Part shown: piece after piece, positions 18,641 to 26,510 of the stretch
How positions within the stretch are numbered: position 1 is the first letter of the stretch
How the letters are laid out: the number at the start of each line of letters is the position of its first letter
The notes under the pieces: generated by a model
Seen by the model: the letters and a program-made list of their open reading frames with translations, nothing else
Told to the model about the DNA's origin: nothing
The model's database searches: none
Assembly (NCBI RefSeq): GCF_001678945.1
Contig: NZ_CP015124.1
Location: forward strand, 62,001 to 126,000
Length of the DNA stretch: 64,000 bases
Origin: Phaeobacter gallaeciensis
GTDB lineage: Bacteria > Pseudomonadota > Alphaproteobacteria > Rhodobacterales > Rhodobacteraceae
Reading direction: 5' to 3'
Made by a program: the position numbers and the translations under genes

Positions 18641-18706
18641 GGGCAAAACCTTCCTGTCCTCAACTCTTTATAGGGCATTGCGCAGTGCAATGTGACTCCG
18701 ATTTAC

Positions 18707-19654
18707 CTAAAGCCCGGCGCGGGCGGCGGCGCGGTCCACGGCGTCTGTCACATCCCCGGTGGCCACATGGTGTGGCATGTGGCCAATCCCGTCGAGTAGG
18801 GTCAGCCGGGCTTGCGGCACGTCGTTGACCAGTCTTGCGGCGTGCAGATGAACCCCAACGGTGGTGTCGGCGTCGCCATGCACAAGCTCGACCGGTACCT
18901 TGATGCGGTCATACTGCGGTGCCTGCGCTTTGATATCGCGCAGAAGGTTGGCCCGGTGCAGGGCATTGGCCCGGAGCGATCCGCGCCTGAGGGTCAGTCC
19001 GGGACCAAAATGCTCGGCGTATCCTTCTGGCACTGGTTGGGGGGCAAAGACATCCTCCAGCGCGCGGGTCACGGTGCGTTCCGGCACATAGGAAGTGATC
19101 AGCGGCACCACCAGACGGCTACCCAGCGGCGAGGCTGTCACTTTGTAGAATGGATCGAGCGAGCCATCCCAAGGGTGCGACACGCCAGAGACCGAGATCA
19201 GCGCCGAGAGATTATCCGGATGGTAGACAGCCCAGGCGAGCGCCACGGCCCCTCCATAGCTTTGCCCCAGCACGATGGGACGTTCGGCGCCAAGGCTGGC
19301 CGCGGCCTGTTGCAGCAGGGCCGCCTGATCCTCCAGCGTTGCATTGCCAGCCTTGGGCGCCGCGGTATAGCCGAGACCGGGGCGATCGAACATCAGCACG
19401 CGGAAACGGTCGGCCAACGCAGGGGCGAGGCGAAAGCTCATATCGCGGGTGCTGCCGTTGGAGCCGTGGATCAGCACCAGATCTGGCGCCGAGCCCTGCG
19501 GCTGGCCCATCTCGACCGCGTGCACACGGGCATCACCCACCTCAATAAACCGGCCTTCAGGCGGGTGGCTGGCCCTGGCGCGGGCCTCCCGCCGGGATCC
19601 TTGCAGGGCGGTGATGCCGACGCCTGCAGCCATGGCAAAGGCAAGCGATAACAA
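18707..19654 (-). CDS. Membrane-anchored alpha/beta hydrolase
   Basis: The 315-aa product starts with a hydrophobic segment (about 1-18), then a basic linker, so it is probably tethered to the membrane with its catalytic domain outside the cytoplasm or at the membrane. The alpha/beta hydrolase marks are the oxyanion HGSNGS, the nucleophile elbow GQSYGG (Ser), DAD in VELVHGDADTTV, and the C-terminal His in GIGHMPHH. The start is a TTG at 19654, just 4 bp beyond the metA stop, and the frame is closed farther upstream. An ATG at 19633 is possible. The substrate is unknown. Confidence 0.82.
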   Translation of the reverse strand: MLSLAFAMAAGVGITALQGSRREARARASHPPEGRFIEVGDARVHAVEMGQPQGSAPDLVLIHGSNGSTRDMSFRLAPALADRFRVLMFDRPGLGYTAAPKAGNATLEDQAALLQQAAASLGAERPIVLGQSYGGAVALAWAVYHPDNLSALISVSGVSHPWDGSLDPFYKVTASPLGSRLVVPLITSYVPERTVTRALEDVFAPQPVPEGYAEHFGPGLTLRRGSLRANALHRANLLRDIKAQAPQYDRIKVPVELVHGDADTTVGVHLHAARLVNDVPQARLTLLDGIGHMPHHVATGDVTDAVDRAAARAGL

Positions 19655-19658
19655 TGCG

Positions 19659-20576
19659 CTATTGACCGATGTTGTTCAGATCGAAGGGCGTGCTTTGGTA
19701 GATTTGGTTGATCCAGTTGCCATAAAGCAGATGCGCATGGCTGCGCCAGCGGTTCTGCGGCGTGCGGCTGGGATCATCATCCGGGTAGTAGTTGATCGGC
19801 ACGTTGATCTCTGTGCCATTGGCAACGTCGCGATCATATTCCTGTTTCAGCGTATCACTGTCGTATTCGAAGTGATTGAAGATATAGAGCGCGCGATGGT
19901 TCGGATCCTCGACCAGACAGGGGCCAACCTCATCACTTCCCAGAAGGGTGATGAGCTCTGGATGGCTGTCGATTTCATCCTGTTTCATCTCGGTCCAGCG
20001 CGAGACGGGAATGACGCAATCGTCTGAAAACCCGCGTAGGTAGGGCGAGGCAGGCGCGAGGTTCTTATGTCGGAAGCAGCCGAAGGCCTTGTGATCCAGC
20101 ATGTGTTTCTTGACGCCGTGGAAATAGTTTATCATCGCCATGCCGCCCCAACAGACGCCAAAGGTGGAGTGCACATTGGTCTGCGTCCATTCAAACACCT
20201 CGCGCAGCTCATCCCAATAGGTGACGTTGTCGAAATTCAGATGTTCGATTGGGGCGCCGGTGATGATCAACCCGTCAAAGCGCTCGTCCTTCACCTCCTG
20301 AAAAGGGCGATAGAATTCGGCCATATGCTCGGCCGCGGTGTTGCGGGTCTGGTGCTCGGTCATCCGGATCAGAGACAGTTCGATCTGGAGCGGCGTCGCG
20401 CCGATCAGCCTGGCGAACTGGTTCTCCGTCTGAATCTTCTTTGGCATCAGATTGAGCAGGCCGATGCGCAGCGGGCGGATATCCTGACGCGCCGCCTGAT
20501 CCGGCGACATGACCATCACGCCTTCGTTCGTCAGAACGTCATAGGCGGGCAGGTCAGAAGGGATCTTGATAGGCAT
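19659..20576 (-). CDS. metA: Homoserine O-acyltransferase MetA (predicted acetyl-CoA type)
   Basis: MetA activates homoserine for methionine synthesis. The 305-aa protein has the catalytic Cys142 in [12 protein letters not shown], a later His, and Glu in HFEYDSDTL. At position 111 it has Glu ([10 protein letters not shown]) where E. coli MetA has Gly (TGAPLGLVEF). Published work on this family ties Glu111 to acetyl-CoA and Gly to succinyl-CoA, so O-acetylhomoserine is the predicted product despite the traditional name succinyltransferase. The start is supported by AAGGACC. The gap to the upstream P-loop gene is only 50 nt and no SAM riboswitch is recognisable in it. Confidence 0.93.
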   Translation of the reverse strand: MPIKIPSDLPAYDVLTNEGVMVMSPDQAARQDIRPLRIGLLNLMPKKIQTENQFARLIGATPLQIELSLIRMTEHQTRNTAAEHMAEFYRPFQEVKDERFDGLIITGAPIEHLNFDNVTYWDELREVFEWTQTNVHSTFGVCWGGMAMINYFHGVKKHMLDHKAFGCFRHKNLAPASPYLRGFSDDCVIPVSRWTEMKQDEIDSHPELITLLGSDEVGPCLVEDPNHRALYIFNHFEYDSDTLKQEYDRDVANGTEINVPINYYPDDDPSRTPQNRWRSHAHLLYGNWINQIYQSTPFDLNNIGQ

Positions 20577-20626
20577 GTCAGGTCCTTGCGGTTCATGTGT
20601 TAGGCTGAGGGCAAGAGATAAGCTGC

Positions 20627-21496
20627 CTAGGCGGCACTCTCAAGTGCGCTGGCGATCAAGTCCTCGAAACCAGCCTCGTCGCGCACGGCGCTGATCTGGT
20701 CGGCGGTGACGGTCACGCCCCAGTTCTGTGCCATCGCCTCATAGCGCGGCTGACGGTGCGCCAGCGCCTGCGCATAGGTCCAGCGAATGAAGGCATCGGG
20801 GTCAACATCCGCCTCTGATACATTGTTTTTTCTAAGATAGTCTTCCCAGACCCTGCTCAGGAACTCCGGCTGATAGGACATCGGTTTGGGCGCACGATCA
20901 AAGCGGCGAATCAACTCTTCGGTATGGGCCTCGTCACCTTTGATCCAGACCATCAGCGTGTGTTTGGACAGTTCGGTCAGGACCGGATCGTTCGGATCCT
21001 CGGCATCCACCCATTCACAGATCGACCCACCAGTGTCGCAGATGAAATGCGGATAGCCATAAAGCCTCTCGGCCCGGTCGATGAAATATTCGGTATCCAG
21101 CAGGGCGTGGATTTCGGCCAGGCGAAACTGTTCCTGACGGCGACGGTATTCGCTCATCGGGAGGCCCCCCATGGCCGGGCTGCCGGGTTTGCCGAGGTAG
21201 GAGGAGACCGGTGTCAGGTTGTCGAAGGTAATATTCGATCCGATGTAGATCGAATCCGACAGCAGCAGATCACGCAGGAAGGGGACCTTCATCGCCTCGG
21301 CCTTGGCGTTGTCGGCGATGTATTCGCCCATGTAGCGAGTGCCGATGCGGTAATCGATCGAGTAGTGGAACCAGCCCCCCGCGCCGCGCAGGATGTTGCT
21401 GATGTAGGTCTTGCCGAGTCCCGACATGCCAAAGAACAGCACGCGTTTGCTGGGGGCGTCGCGCCACGCCTGAGCGGAAGAATAAAGCATTGGCAT
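20627..21496 (-). CDS. P-loop ATPase/kinase-like protein of unknown role
   Basis: The 289-aa protein has an N-terminal Walker [17 protein letters not shown] (about residues 21-35). A '[13 protein letters not shown]' stretch and an [23 protein letters not shown] segment follow, and later [14 protein letters not shown], which might be a Walker B-type strand. The fold resembles small nucleotide or substrate kinases but no named family is certain. The ATG at 21496 has AAGGA 8 nt upstream; the longer frame to 21550 overlaps the permease gene. It lies directly upstream of metA and is probably co-transcribed, so a link to sulfur amino acids is possible but unproven. Confidence 0.78.
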   Translation of the reverse strand: MPMLYSSAQAWRDAPSKRVLFFGMSGLGKTYISNILRGAGGWFHYSIDYRIGTRYMGEYIADNAKAEAMKVPFLRDLLLSDSIYIGSNITFDNLTPVSSYLGKPGSPAMGGLPMSEYRRRQEQFRLAEIHALLDTEYFIDRAERLYGYPHFICDTGGSICEWVDAEDPNDPVLTELSKHTLMVWIKGDEAHTEELIRRFDRAPKPMSYQPEFLSRVWEDYLRKNNVSEADVDPDAFIRWTYAQALAHRQPRYEAMAQNWGVTVTADQISAVRDEAGFEDLIASALESAA

Positions 21497-21546
21497 TCCA
21501 GATCCTTGATCACCTGGCGCCTTGCTAGCCAGTGTCTGCGGCCGGG

Positions 21547-22461
21547 TCAATTCCGCCGAAGGCGTCGGGGCAGGGGAATGCGCCCCTGAATGATCAGCAG
21601 GCCAAGCGCCAGAAGCGCAAATCCGGGGTAGGCATGGGGCGGCAGGGCCTCGCCCAGCACCACGGCGCCCAGAAGGATGGCAACGGGCGGGATCATCAGC
21701 GTCACCAGCATCAGGTTGCCGCTGCCCGCCATCGCCAGCACCCGGTAGTACAGAAGATATGCCCCCGCCGTAGCAAAGACCGCATAGTAGAAAATCGCGA
21801 GCCAGGTGACTGGCATCAGATCAAGGCGCGGCACCCCATCCACAACCAGCGTGAGGGGCAGCAGGATCAGGGCGGAACCCGTCAGCATTCCCGCAGCGGC
21901 CACTTGCGGTTTCAGCCCAGCAAGGTGCTGTTTCGCCCAGACCGCTGCCAATGCGTAGGAGAGCGTGCCGGTAAGAACCGCCAGTTGCGCCGCGCTGCGC
22001 GGATCGAAATCCGCAAAGCTGCTGAGGCCGATTGCCGTCGATACGCCCAGAAACCCCAAGGCAACGCCGATGGCTCGCCGCGCTGTGATCCTTTCATCGG
22101 CAAAGAACAGCGCGGCCACCAGAACTCCGAATATTGCCGTTGTGGCATTCAGTATCGAGGTCAGCCCGGTTTCGATATGGAGCTGTCCCCAGGCCATCAG
22201 CACGAAGGGGATCACGTTGTTGAGCAGCCCCATCACCAGAAAACTCCCCCAGACTTGGGGCGCGCGCGGCAGCGGCAGACGCAGGAGGAGTACCGCAACC
22301 CAAAGGACCACGGCGCCGCCGGCGCAACGGTAGAATACCGAGGTCAGTACCGGCACTTCGTTGAGTGTGATGCGGATCGACAGAAAGGAGGCGCCCCAGA
22401 GGCAGGCCAATAGGCTCAGCTCGACCCAAGCGCGGGGGGATATGGAATGCTGTGTTGTCAT
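21547..22461 (-). CDS. EamA/DMT-family permease
   Basis: The 304-aa protein shows about ten hydrophobic segments in two repeated EamA halves (for example LSLLACLWGASFLSIRI in the first, LAIFYYAVFATAGAYLLYY in the second) and a basic cytoplasmic tail (PLPRRLRRN). This is the standard layout of drug/metabolite transporters, usually exporters of amino acids or other small metabolites. A second, different DMT permease follows upstream at 22538. Nothing in the sequence identifies the substrate. Confidence 0.9.
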   Translation of the reverse strand: MTTQHSISPRAWVELSLLACLWGASFLSIRITLNEVPVLTSVFYRCAGGAVVLWVAVLLLRLPLPRAPQVWGSFLVMGLLNNVIPFVLMAWGQLHIETGLTSILNATTAIFGVLVAALFFADERITARRAIGVALGFLGVSTAIGLSSFADFDPRSAAQLAVLTGTLSYALAAVWAKQHLAGLKPQVAAAGMLTGSALILLPLTLVVDGVPRLDLMPVTWLAIFYYAVFATAGAYLLYYRVLAMAGSGNLMLVTLMIPPVAILLGAVVLGEALPPHAYPGFALLALGLLIIQGRIPLPRRLRRN

Positions 22462-22537
22462 GCCGCTTTTCTGCGCCGAAAGGGATGCTGCCGCGACCCG
22501 TTTCCTGCGGCTTCATCTGCCGTTTGGGCAGAAAGCC

Positions 22538-23434
22538 CTAGCCGATGCGCGCACCGCGCGGGCGCAGCCTGCCGGACGCATCCAGAATGTTGATGTAGTT
22601 CGCAGCGAAAATCACCACAGCGCCGAGCAGGGTCCAGATCACCACCTCTTCGCCGTAAAGGATCATCGCCAGAATCGCGATGGCGGGCAGACGGGTGAAA
22701 TCGATCGGCATCACCACGGTGGCCGGGGCCAGCGACAGGGCGTTGGTCAGGCAGAAATGCGCGGTAAGGCCAGCAAGGCCAATCAGTACCAGCCAGGGCA
22801 GGGTGGTGGCATCCGGAATGGCGACGTCACCGTCCCAGCCTGCCATGGCAAAGCCGAACACCAGTTGCATGGAGGTGAGCCAGAACAGGATCGAGGCAAT
22901 GCTTTCGTGGCGGGTCAGGCGCTTGGTGAAAATTGCCGTCAGGGCAAAGAAAATCGCGCAGCCAGCCGCCGCCAGAACACCGGCGTTTATCGTTTCCGGC
23001 GAGGGGCGCGCGACGATCAGAATGCCGATGAAGCCCAGCATTGCCGCGCCCGCCCGGACCCGCGTCATACGCTCGCCTAGCATCAGGGGCGACAGGATGA
23101 TTACCCAGATGGGGGAGGTGAATTCAAGAGAGAAGACCTGAGCCAGCGGAATGACCGTTACGGCGAAGAACCATAGGTTCTGGCCGGTAAAATGCGCCAG
23201 ATTGCGCACCAGGTGCAGCCCCATGCGCTTGCGGCTGACCTGATGCCATTTGCCGGTCAATGTCAGGATCGCCACCACCACGATCACGCCCACCACGCTG
23301 CGGTAGGCCATGATCTCAAAGGTATCGAGCGTCAGCCCCGCCTCGCGCCCGGCGATGGCCATGGAGGAGAACGAGACGATCGAGCCGGTCATCCACAGCG
23401 CTGCCTTGGCGATCTGTATTGGCTGCTCTTGCAT
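22538..23434 (-). CDS. DMT-family permease (second copy, divergent)
   Basis: The 298-aa integral membrane protein has about ten transmembrane segments and the two-repeat EamA architecture (FAVTVIPLAQVFSLEFTSPI is typical of the first repeat). It is clearly different in sequence from its neighbour at 21547, so it is not a recent duplicate. It lies on the same strand, 76 nt upstream. Substrate unknown; export of a metabolite is inferred from the family. Confidence 0.9.
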   Translation of the reverse strand: MQEQPIQIAKAALWMTGSIVSFSSMAIAGREAGLTLDTFEIMAYRSVVGVIVVVAILTLTGKWHQVSRKRMGLHLVRNLAHFTGQNLWFFAVTVIPLAQVFSLEFTSPIWVIILSPLMLGERMTRVRAGAAMLGFIGILIVARPSPETINAGVLAAAGCAIFFALTAIFTKRLTRHESIASILFWLTSMQLVFGFAMAGWDGDVAIPDATTLPWLVLIGLAGLTAHFCLTNALSLAPATVVMPIDFTRLPAIAILAMILYGEEVVIWTLLGAVVIFAANYINILDASGRLRPRGARIG

Positions 23435-23488
23435 TGTGTCGTCCCCCGCATGGCTTGGGCAGCAAGAAGGCCCAATTGCATGGAAGGG

Positions 23489-24304
23489 TCAAGAGGAGGC
23501 AGCGACCTGTGGCTGTTTCTTGTGTGACTGATCCAGGCTAAACCCCGCATCCAGGTACTGGGCCACCAGCGCTTGGGCGTCGAAACCGGTTTTCGTCAGA
23601 AAAGTGTCGATCTCATCGATCAGCCCAACGTCAGGAGGCGCCACATTCGCATTGGCCTTTGGAGGAAGCGTTGCGGCTTGGTCTCGGCCAAGATCTGCAA
23701 GCAGCTTGCGGGCGCCCTCAGGCGTGATGACGTCTTCCAGCTGAGCATGCACAAATCTGACGCGGTCGCCGTAAACTTGTTCATAATAATGCTGACGGCA
23801 TTCCATTTCGAGCGTGTACCAAAGCGCGGTCCCGACGACGCCCATTTTCAGGAAGGACTCGGGTTTCAGGATGACATTGCGATAATTGGGGGCCAGGTAC
23901 CATTGCCACAATAGCGTCATGTTCCCGCAATCATTGCGCTGGATGTAGCTGGCGCATTGTTTGGCTAGGTTCCGACGCAGGATGATGACTGTCGTATCGT
24001 CGCAGCGCGGATGATCGATCAGAGTTTCGATCAGACCACATTTGCCGAGCGTGTGGTTGGTTTCCGCATAGGGCTTATCTTTTGGCAGGCTGGCCATCTT
24101 TCGGCCCCAGAACCCGCGGACCACGTCATCCATCCCGCGCATATTGAAGGAGCGCATGGTGCGAATATCCGGCATGGTATTGCCAAAATCGTCAATGCCG
24201 AACGGTTCGTGCACGGTTGGAAAGCCTAGGTTCGCTTCCAAAAACTTGGCAAGCCAGGCGCTGCCAGACCGGCCTGCTGCGAGGGAGAATATGAGCTCAG
24301 ACAT
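23489..24304 (-). CDS. Sulfotransferase family protein
   Basis: The 271-aa protein opens SELIFSLAAGRSGSAWLAKFL, where AAGRSGSAWL is the 5'-phosphosulfate loop of the sulfotransferase fold. A later VIILRRNLAKQCASYI segment fits the 3'-phosphate-binding Arg/Ser region. Such enzymes move sulfate from PAPS to sugars, lipids or other acceptors. The ATG at 24304 has AAAGGA about 9 nt upstream and overlaps the end of the next sulfotransferase by 8 bp, so the two are translationally coupled. Base composition is lower in GC than the flanking core genes. The acceptor is unknown; a cell-surface glycan is a reasonable guess given the sugar gene remnant nearby. Confidence 0.85.
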   Translation of the reverse strand: MSELIFSLAAGRSGSAWLAKFLEANLGFPTVHEPFGIDDFGNTMPDIRTMRSFNMRGMDDVVRGFWGRKMASLPKDKPYAETNHTLGKCGLIETLIDHPRCDDTTVIILRRNLAKQCASYIQRNDCGNMTLLWQWYLAPNYRNVILKPESFLKMGVVGTALWYTLEMECRQHYYEQVYGDRVRFVHAQLEDVITPEGARKLLADLGRDQAATLPPKANANVAPPDVGLIDEIDTFLTKTGFDAQALVAQYLDAGFSLDQSHKKQPQVAASS

Positions 24305-25028
24305 GGATTTTGTCCTTTGTTTGTGCTGCTTGGGGAGGCGAATGTGACAATGGATTCTGATAGCCAAAAAAGGCGATTTCTTCCTTGCACTCTTCTGCGA
24401 TGATCTCTGCCGCGGCAGGGAACATGGAATATGTTTCCGTGACAGATGTGCCCCATTTGGGGCGGATATTGCTCTTTGCGTTCAACGCCTGGAACAGCTC
24501 TTTCAGGCCGGGCACCTGAAGCGACTCCATGTCATCCGCAAGGCATTCATACCGCAGATAGCTGTCGAGAGCGGCTTCTCCTGTAAGCGGTGCGATCCGG
24601 GCATTGTCGTGCAGGAAGCTCCGGTGACGGTCGACAAACTCGTCAAAATGCATCCCGGTTGCGGTGCCGCCCACCCAGAAATAGCGCGAAATGGCCACAT
24701 CGAAGGGATTACGCCAGATGGTAATCTTACGATATCCGTCCCAGACGTCGGGTGGAATAAGGGCCTTAGCCCTTGGGGCCGGGATGTGGTTGACGAAATC
24801 TCCTGAACTTCTCCAGTATTCTTCGCCATCAGCGTTGCGCCAGATCGGAGCTATATAATTCTGCGGGCCGGGAATCCCCAGCCTGCGGCGCAAAGCCTCA
24901 TCATCCAGAGCAATGGGGGTGATGACGCTGTCGCCATCGCACAGACTCGACAGGGCGATCTCGAACGACGTTCCCCCGACCTTCATCGTCTTGATGAAAA
25001 TGAGCCTGAGAGGGTGGCAAATGATCAC
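24297..25028 (-). CDS. Sulfotransferase family protein (second)
   Basis: The 243-aa protein begins MIICHPLRLIFIKTMKVGGT, where IKTMKVGGTSFE is the PAPS 5'-phosphosulfate loop (K-x-x-G-T-S type). It continues to KITIWRNPFDVAISRYFW, the 3'-phosphate-binding R-x-P-x-D-x-x-x-S motif. This is the sulfotransferase family 2-like pattern, distinct from its downstream partner. It overlaps that partner by 8 bp. Upstream lies the degraded region 25029-26120, so it may be the surviving edge of a larger surface-glycan locus. The acceptor is unknown. Confidence 0.85.
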   Translation of the reverse strand: MIICHPLRLIFIKTMKVGGTSFEIALSSLCDGDSVITPIALDDEALRRRLGIPGPQNYIAPIWRNADGEEYWRSSGDFVNHIPAPRAKALIPPDVWDGYRKITIWRNPFDVAISRYFWVGGTATGMHFDEFVDRHRSFLHDNARIAPLTGEAALDSYLRYECLADDMESLQVPGLKELFQALNAKSNIRPKWGTSVTETYSMFPAAAEIIAEECKEEIAFFGYQNPLSHSPPQAAQTKDKIHV

Positions 25029-25425
25029 GGGTCAGCCTTTGCGTACTGGAGCAACGCCAAGCAAACTAGGAAGGATGTGTTAAAAATATGTATGCTTAAG
25101 TTGAAAAAAAGAGGTTCGGACCCGTTCGGAAATCTTCGTAAGCCGCAGGCCGAAATCATCCGGTCGTTAAAGTGCTCAAGGCGGACCGGATAGCTATCGA
25201 AAATCGGCAACACCATATTACTAGATTGTATTGCCTCAGCGCATCACTGTTGCGTACAGGAGTGAAGTTAAAATGTATTCTGTCGCCGCTTGTTAAATGA
25301 ATAATGCGGTGTGGAATGGATGCATAAGGAGCCGTTTGAAGTATTTTCAGAGCATTCAGCAACGCTCCGTTTTCAACCATATTTTGATCCAATAAGGTCT
25401 CAGGTCGAATAATCCTTTGAGTGCA
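25029..25425 (-). other. AT-richer degraded stretch, no intact gene
   Basis: Only short open frames occur here on the minus strand (25392-25156 and 25216-25025). They lie in different phases and together read like a broken gene (ENGALLNALKIL..., then MVLPIFDSYPVRLEHFND), but I recognise no family. Composition is visibly AT-richer than the neighbours. Confidence 0.5.
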
Positions 25426-25954
25426 TCAAAGAACTTCGTTCGACCCCGGAAGCGCTGCGTCTTTTTCGCTGATAACGATGTTTTGTACCGGCCATTGAAA
25501 TCCGAATGAATCAAAATTAATTCCGGTTTCAGAAGCCGCGTCAAAATGATTTGTCTGATGATAAACAACTACGGCCTCTTCGCTAAGAACCTGAAAGCCG
25601 TGCGCGTATCCGTCCGAAATAAATTGACTTTTCCGGTTTTGTCGGATAGGTTAACGGAGAAAATTTGCCTTTGTTTCGTTCGTTTGACGCTCCGCCCACT
25701 CCAACAATAACGTCAATGATCTCGCCTTTGACAACGCTTACAATTTTTGCGCAGCCATACGGGGCGGTCTGGTAATGCATTCCGCGTATAACGTTCTTTT
25801 TCGAAATACTGCATAGAGATTCTCGGATTTCAATGGATTCCCCTAGGTTTAACTCATCGAACATCTTGTAATTATATGTTTTGGTAAATATTCCGCGTTC
25901 GTCGGCGTGTGTGAAACGCTTTAGGACAAAAACATCATCCAGCGTAGTGGGGAT
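25426..25954 (-). pseudogene. dTDP-4-dehydrorhamnose 3,5-epimerase family remnant (RfbC/RmlC-like)
   Basis: Read leftward in three phases, an almost complete RfbC/RmlC-like protein appears. One phase gives TTLDDVFVLKRF, DERGIFTKTYNYKMFDEL, SKKNVIRGMHYQ and KIVSVVKGEIIDVIV. A second gives FSVNLSDKTGK. The third gives QFISDGYAHGFQVLSEEA and FDSFGFQWPVQNIVISEKDA, ending GSNEVL and a stop at 25428-25426. The phase changes fall near 25661 (a TTTT run) and near 25628 (a GGAAAAG run), so there are at least two single-base indels. No good start codon precedes TTLDDVF. Intact homologues make dTDP-linked deoxysugars for surface polysaccharide. This copy cannot yield full-length protein. Confidence 0.82.
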
Positions 25955-26120
25955 TCTTCGAGCTGATCAGCCAATGTTTTTGTCTCGTTTCGAATTTTCA
26001 TAATGCCATAGATTTTGTCGTCGGGGGGGGCGTAGTCAAGATTTGGTGCGGTGTTTGCGCGGAACTCTCTCTTTCCTGGGAAATAATCGAGTGCCGGTGT
26101 GTGCAGGAAATGTACGAGGT
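25919..26120 (-). pseudogene. Possible glycosyltransferase fragment
   Basis: A frame without stops but also without a start reads leftward FPGKREFRANTAPNLDYAP, then DDKIYGIMKIRNETKTLADQ, and ends at a TAA at 25921-25919. The 'IYGIMKIRNE' piece resembles the first strand of family 2 glycosyltransferases, which often sit beside rfbC. It overlaps the epimerase remnant in another phase. The assignment is weak. Confidence 0.25.
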
Positions 26121-26465
26121 TTTAGTCACCGAAATTGGTGACGTTATTCCCGTGCAGAAGAGACAGTCCGTAGGTGCGCCTGCTGGGGCAGGGCCTATTT
26201 GTTTCTACGGGAGAGCGCAGACCACAGCATGGTTTGGCGCGGTCAGGGCTTCGTTGCCGAGATGGTGAGGGGGCGTTGATTGGCCAGTTGTTACGGCAGA
26301 GTTGCACGCCATCCGTACCAGTCGAGGCACGTGTTTCAAAAAGACGTCGCAAGACAATGGGATGCGGGACGTCATCACTCGAAATCCGCGCCGCACTCGC
26401 CACTCTCTGGGGCGGAGGTATGAACCTCGGAAAATCAATGTTTGGTCTGAGCGCCTAAGGAAAAT
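26121..26465. other. GC-richer gap with no recognisable gene
   Basis: Overlapping open frames of 77-94 codons exist on both strands but none has a recognisable domain or ribosome site. A short inverted repeat GTCACC..GGTGAC lies at 26125-26142. It may be the residue of an older insertion. Confidence 0.4.
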
Positions 26466-26502
26466 GTGTAAGTCGCCAATCTATAGTATCAACGACTTAC
26501 AC
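26466..26502. repeat. 10-bp inverted repeat just after guaA
   Basis: GTGTAAGTCG (26466-26475) and CGACTTACAC (26493-26502) are perfect complements around a 17-nt AT-rich loop, 8 bp beyond the guaA stop codon. It may be a terminator with a large loop (ATTTTCC follows on the minus strand) or the edge of an inserted segment. Confidence 0.6.
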
Positions 26503-26510
26503 GCGAGGGA

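Noticed and set aside
20577-20626. SAM-II riboswitch upstream of metA
   Set aside because: Alphaproteobacterial metA genes often have one, but the 50-nt gap to the previous gene is short and shows neither the SAM-II core nor its pseudoknot pattern.
21547-23434. Recent tandem duplication of DMT permeases
   Set aside because: The two proteins share only family-level features; their sequences differ throughout.
25025-25392. Two short ORFs (63 and 78 codons) as real genes
   Set aside because: No ribosome sites, no family, different phases; better seen as broken sequence.
26122-26458. Possible transposase remnant
   Set aside because: Frames of 77-94 codons exist on both strands, but none shows a transposase motif and no terminal repeats with target duplications are visible.
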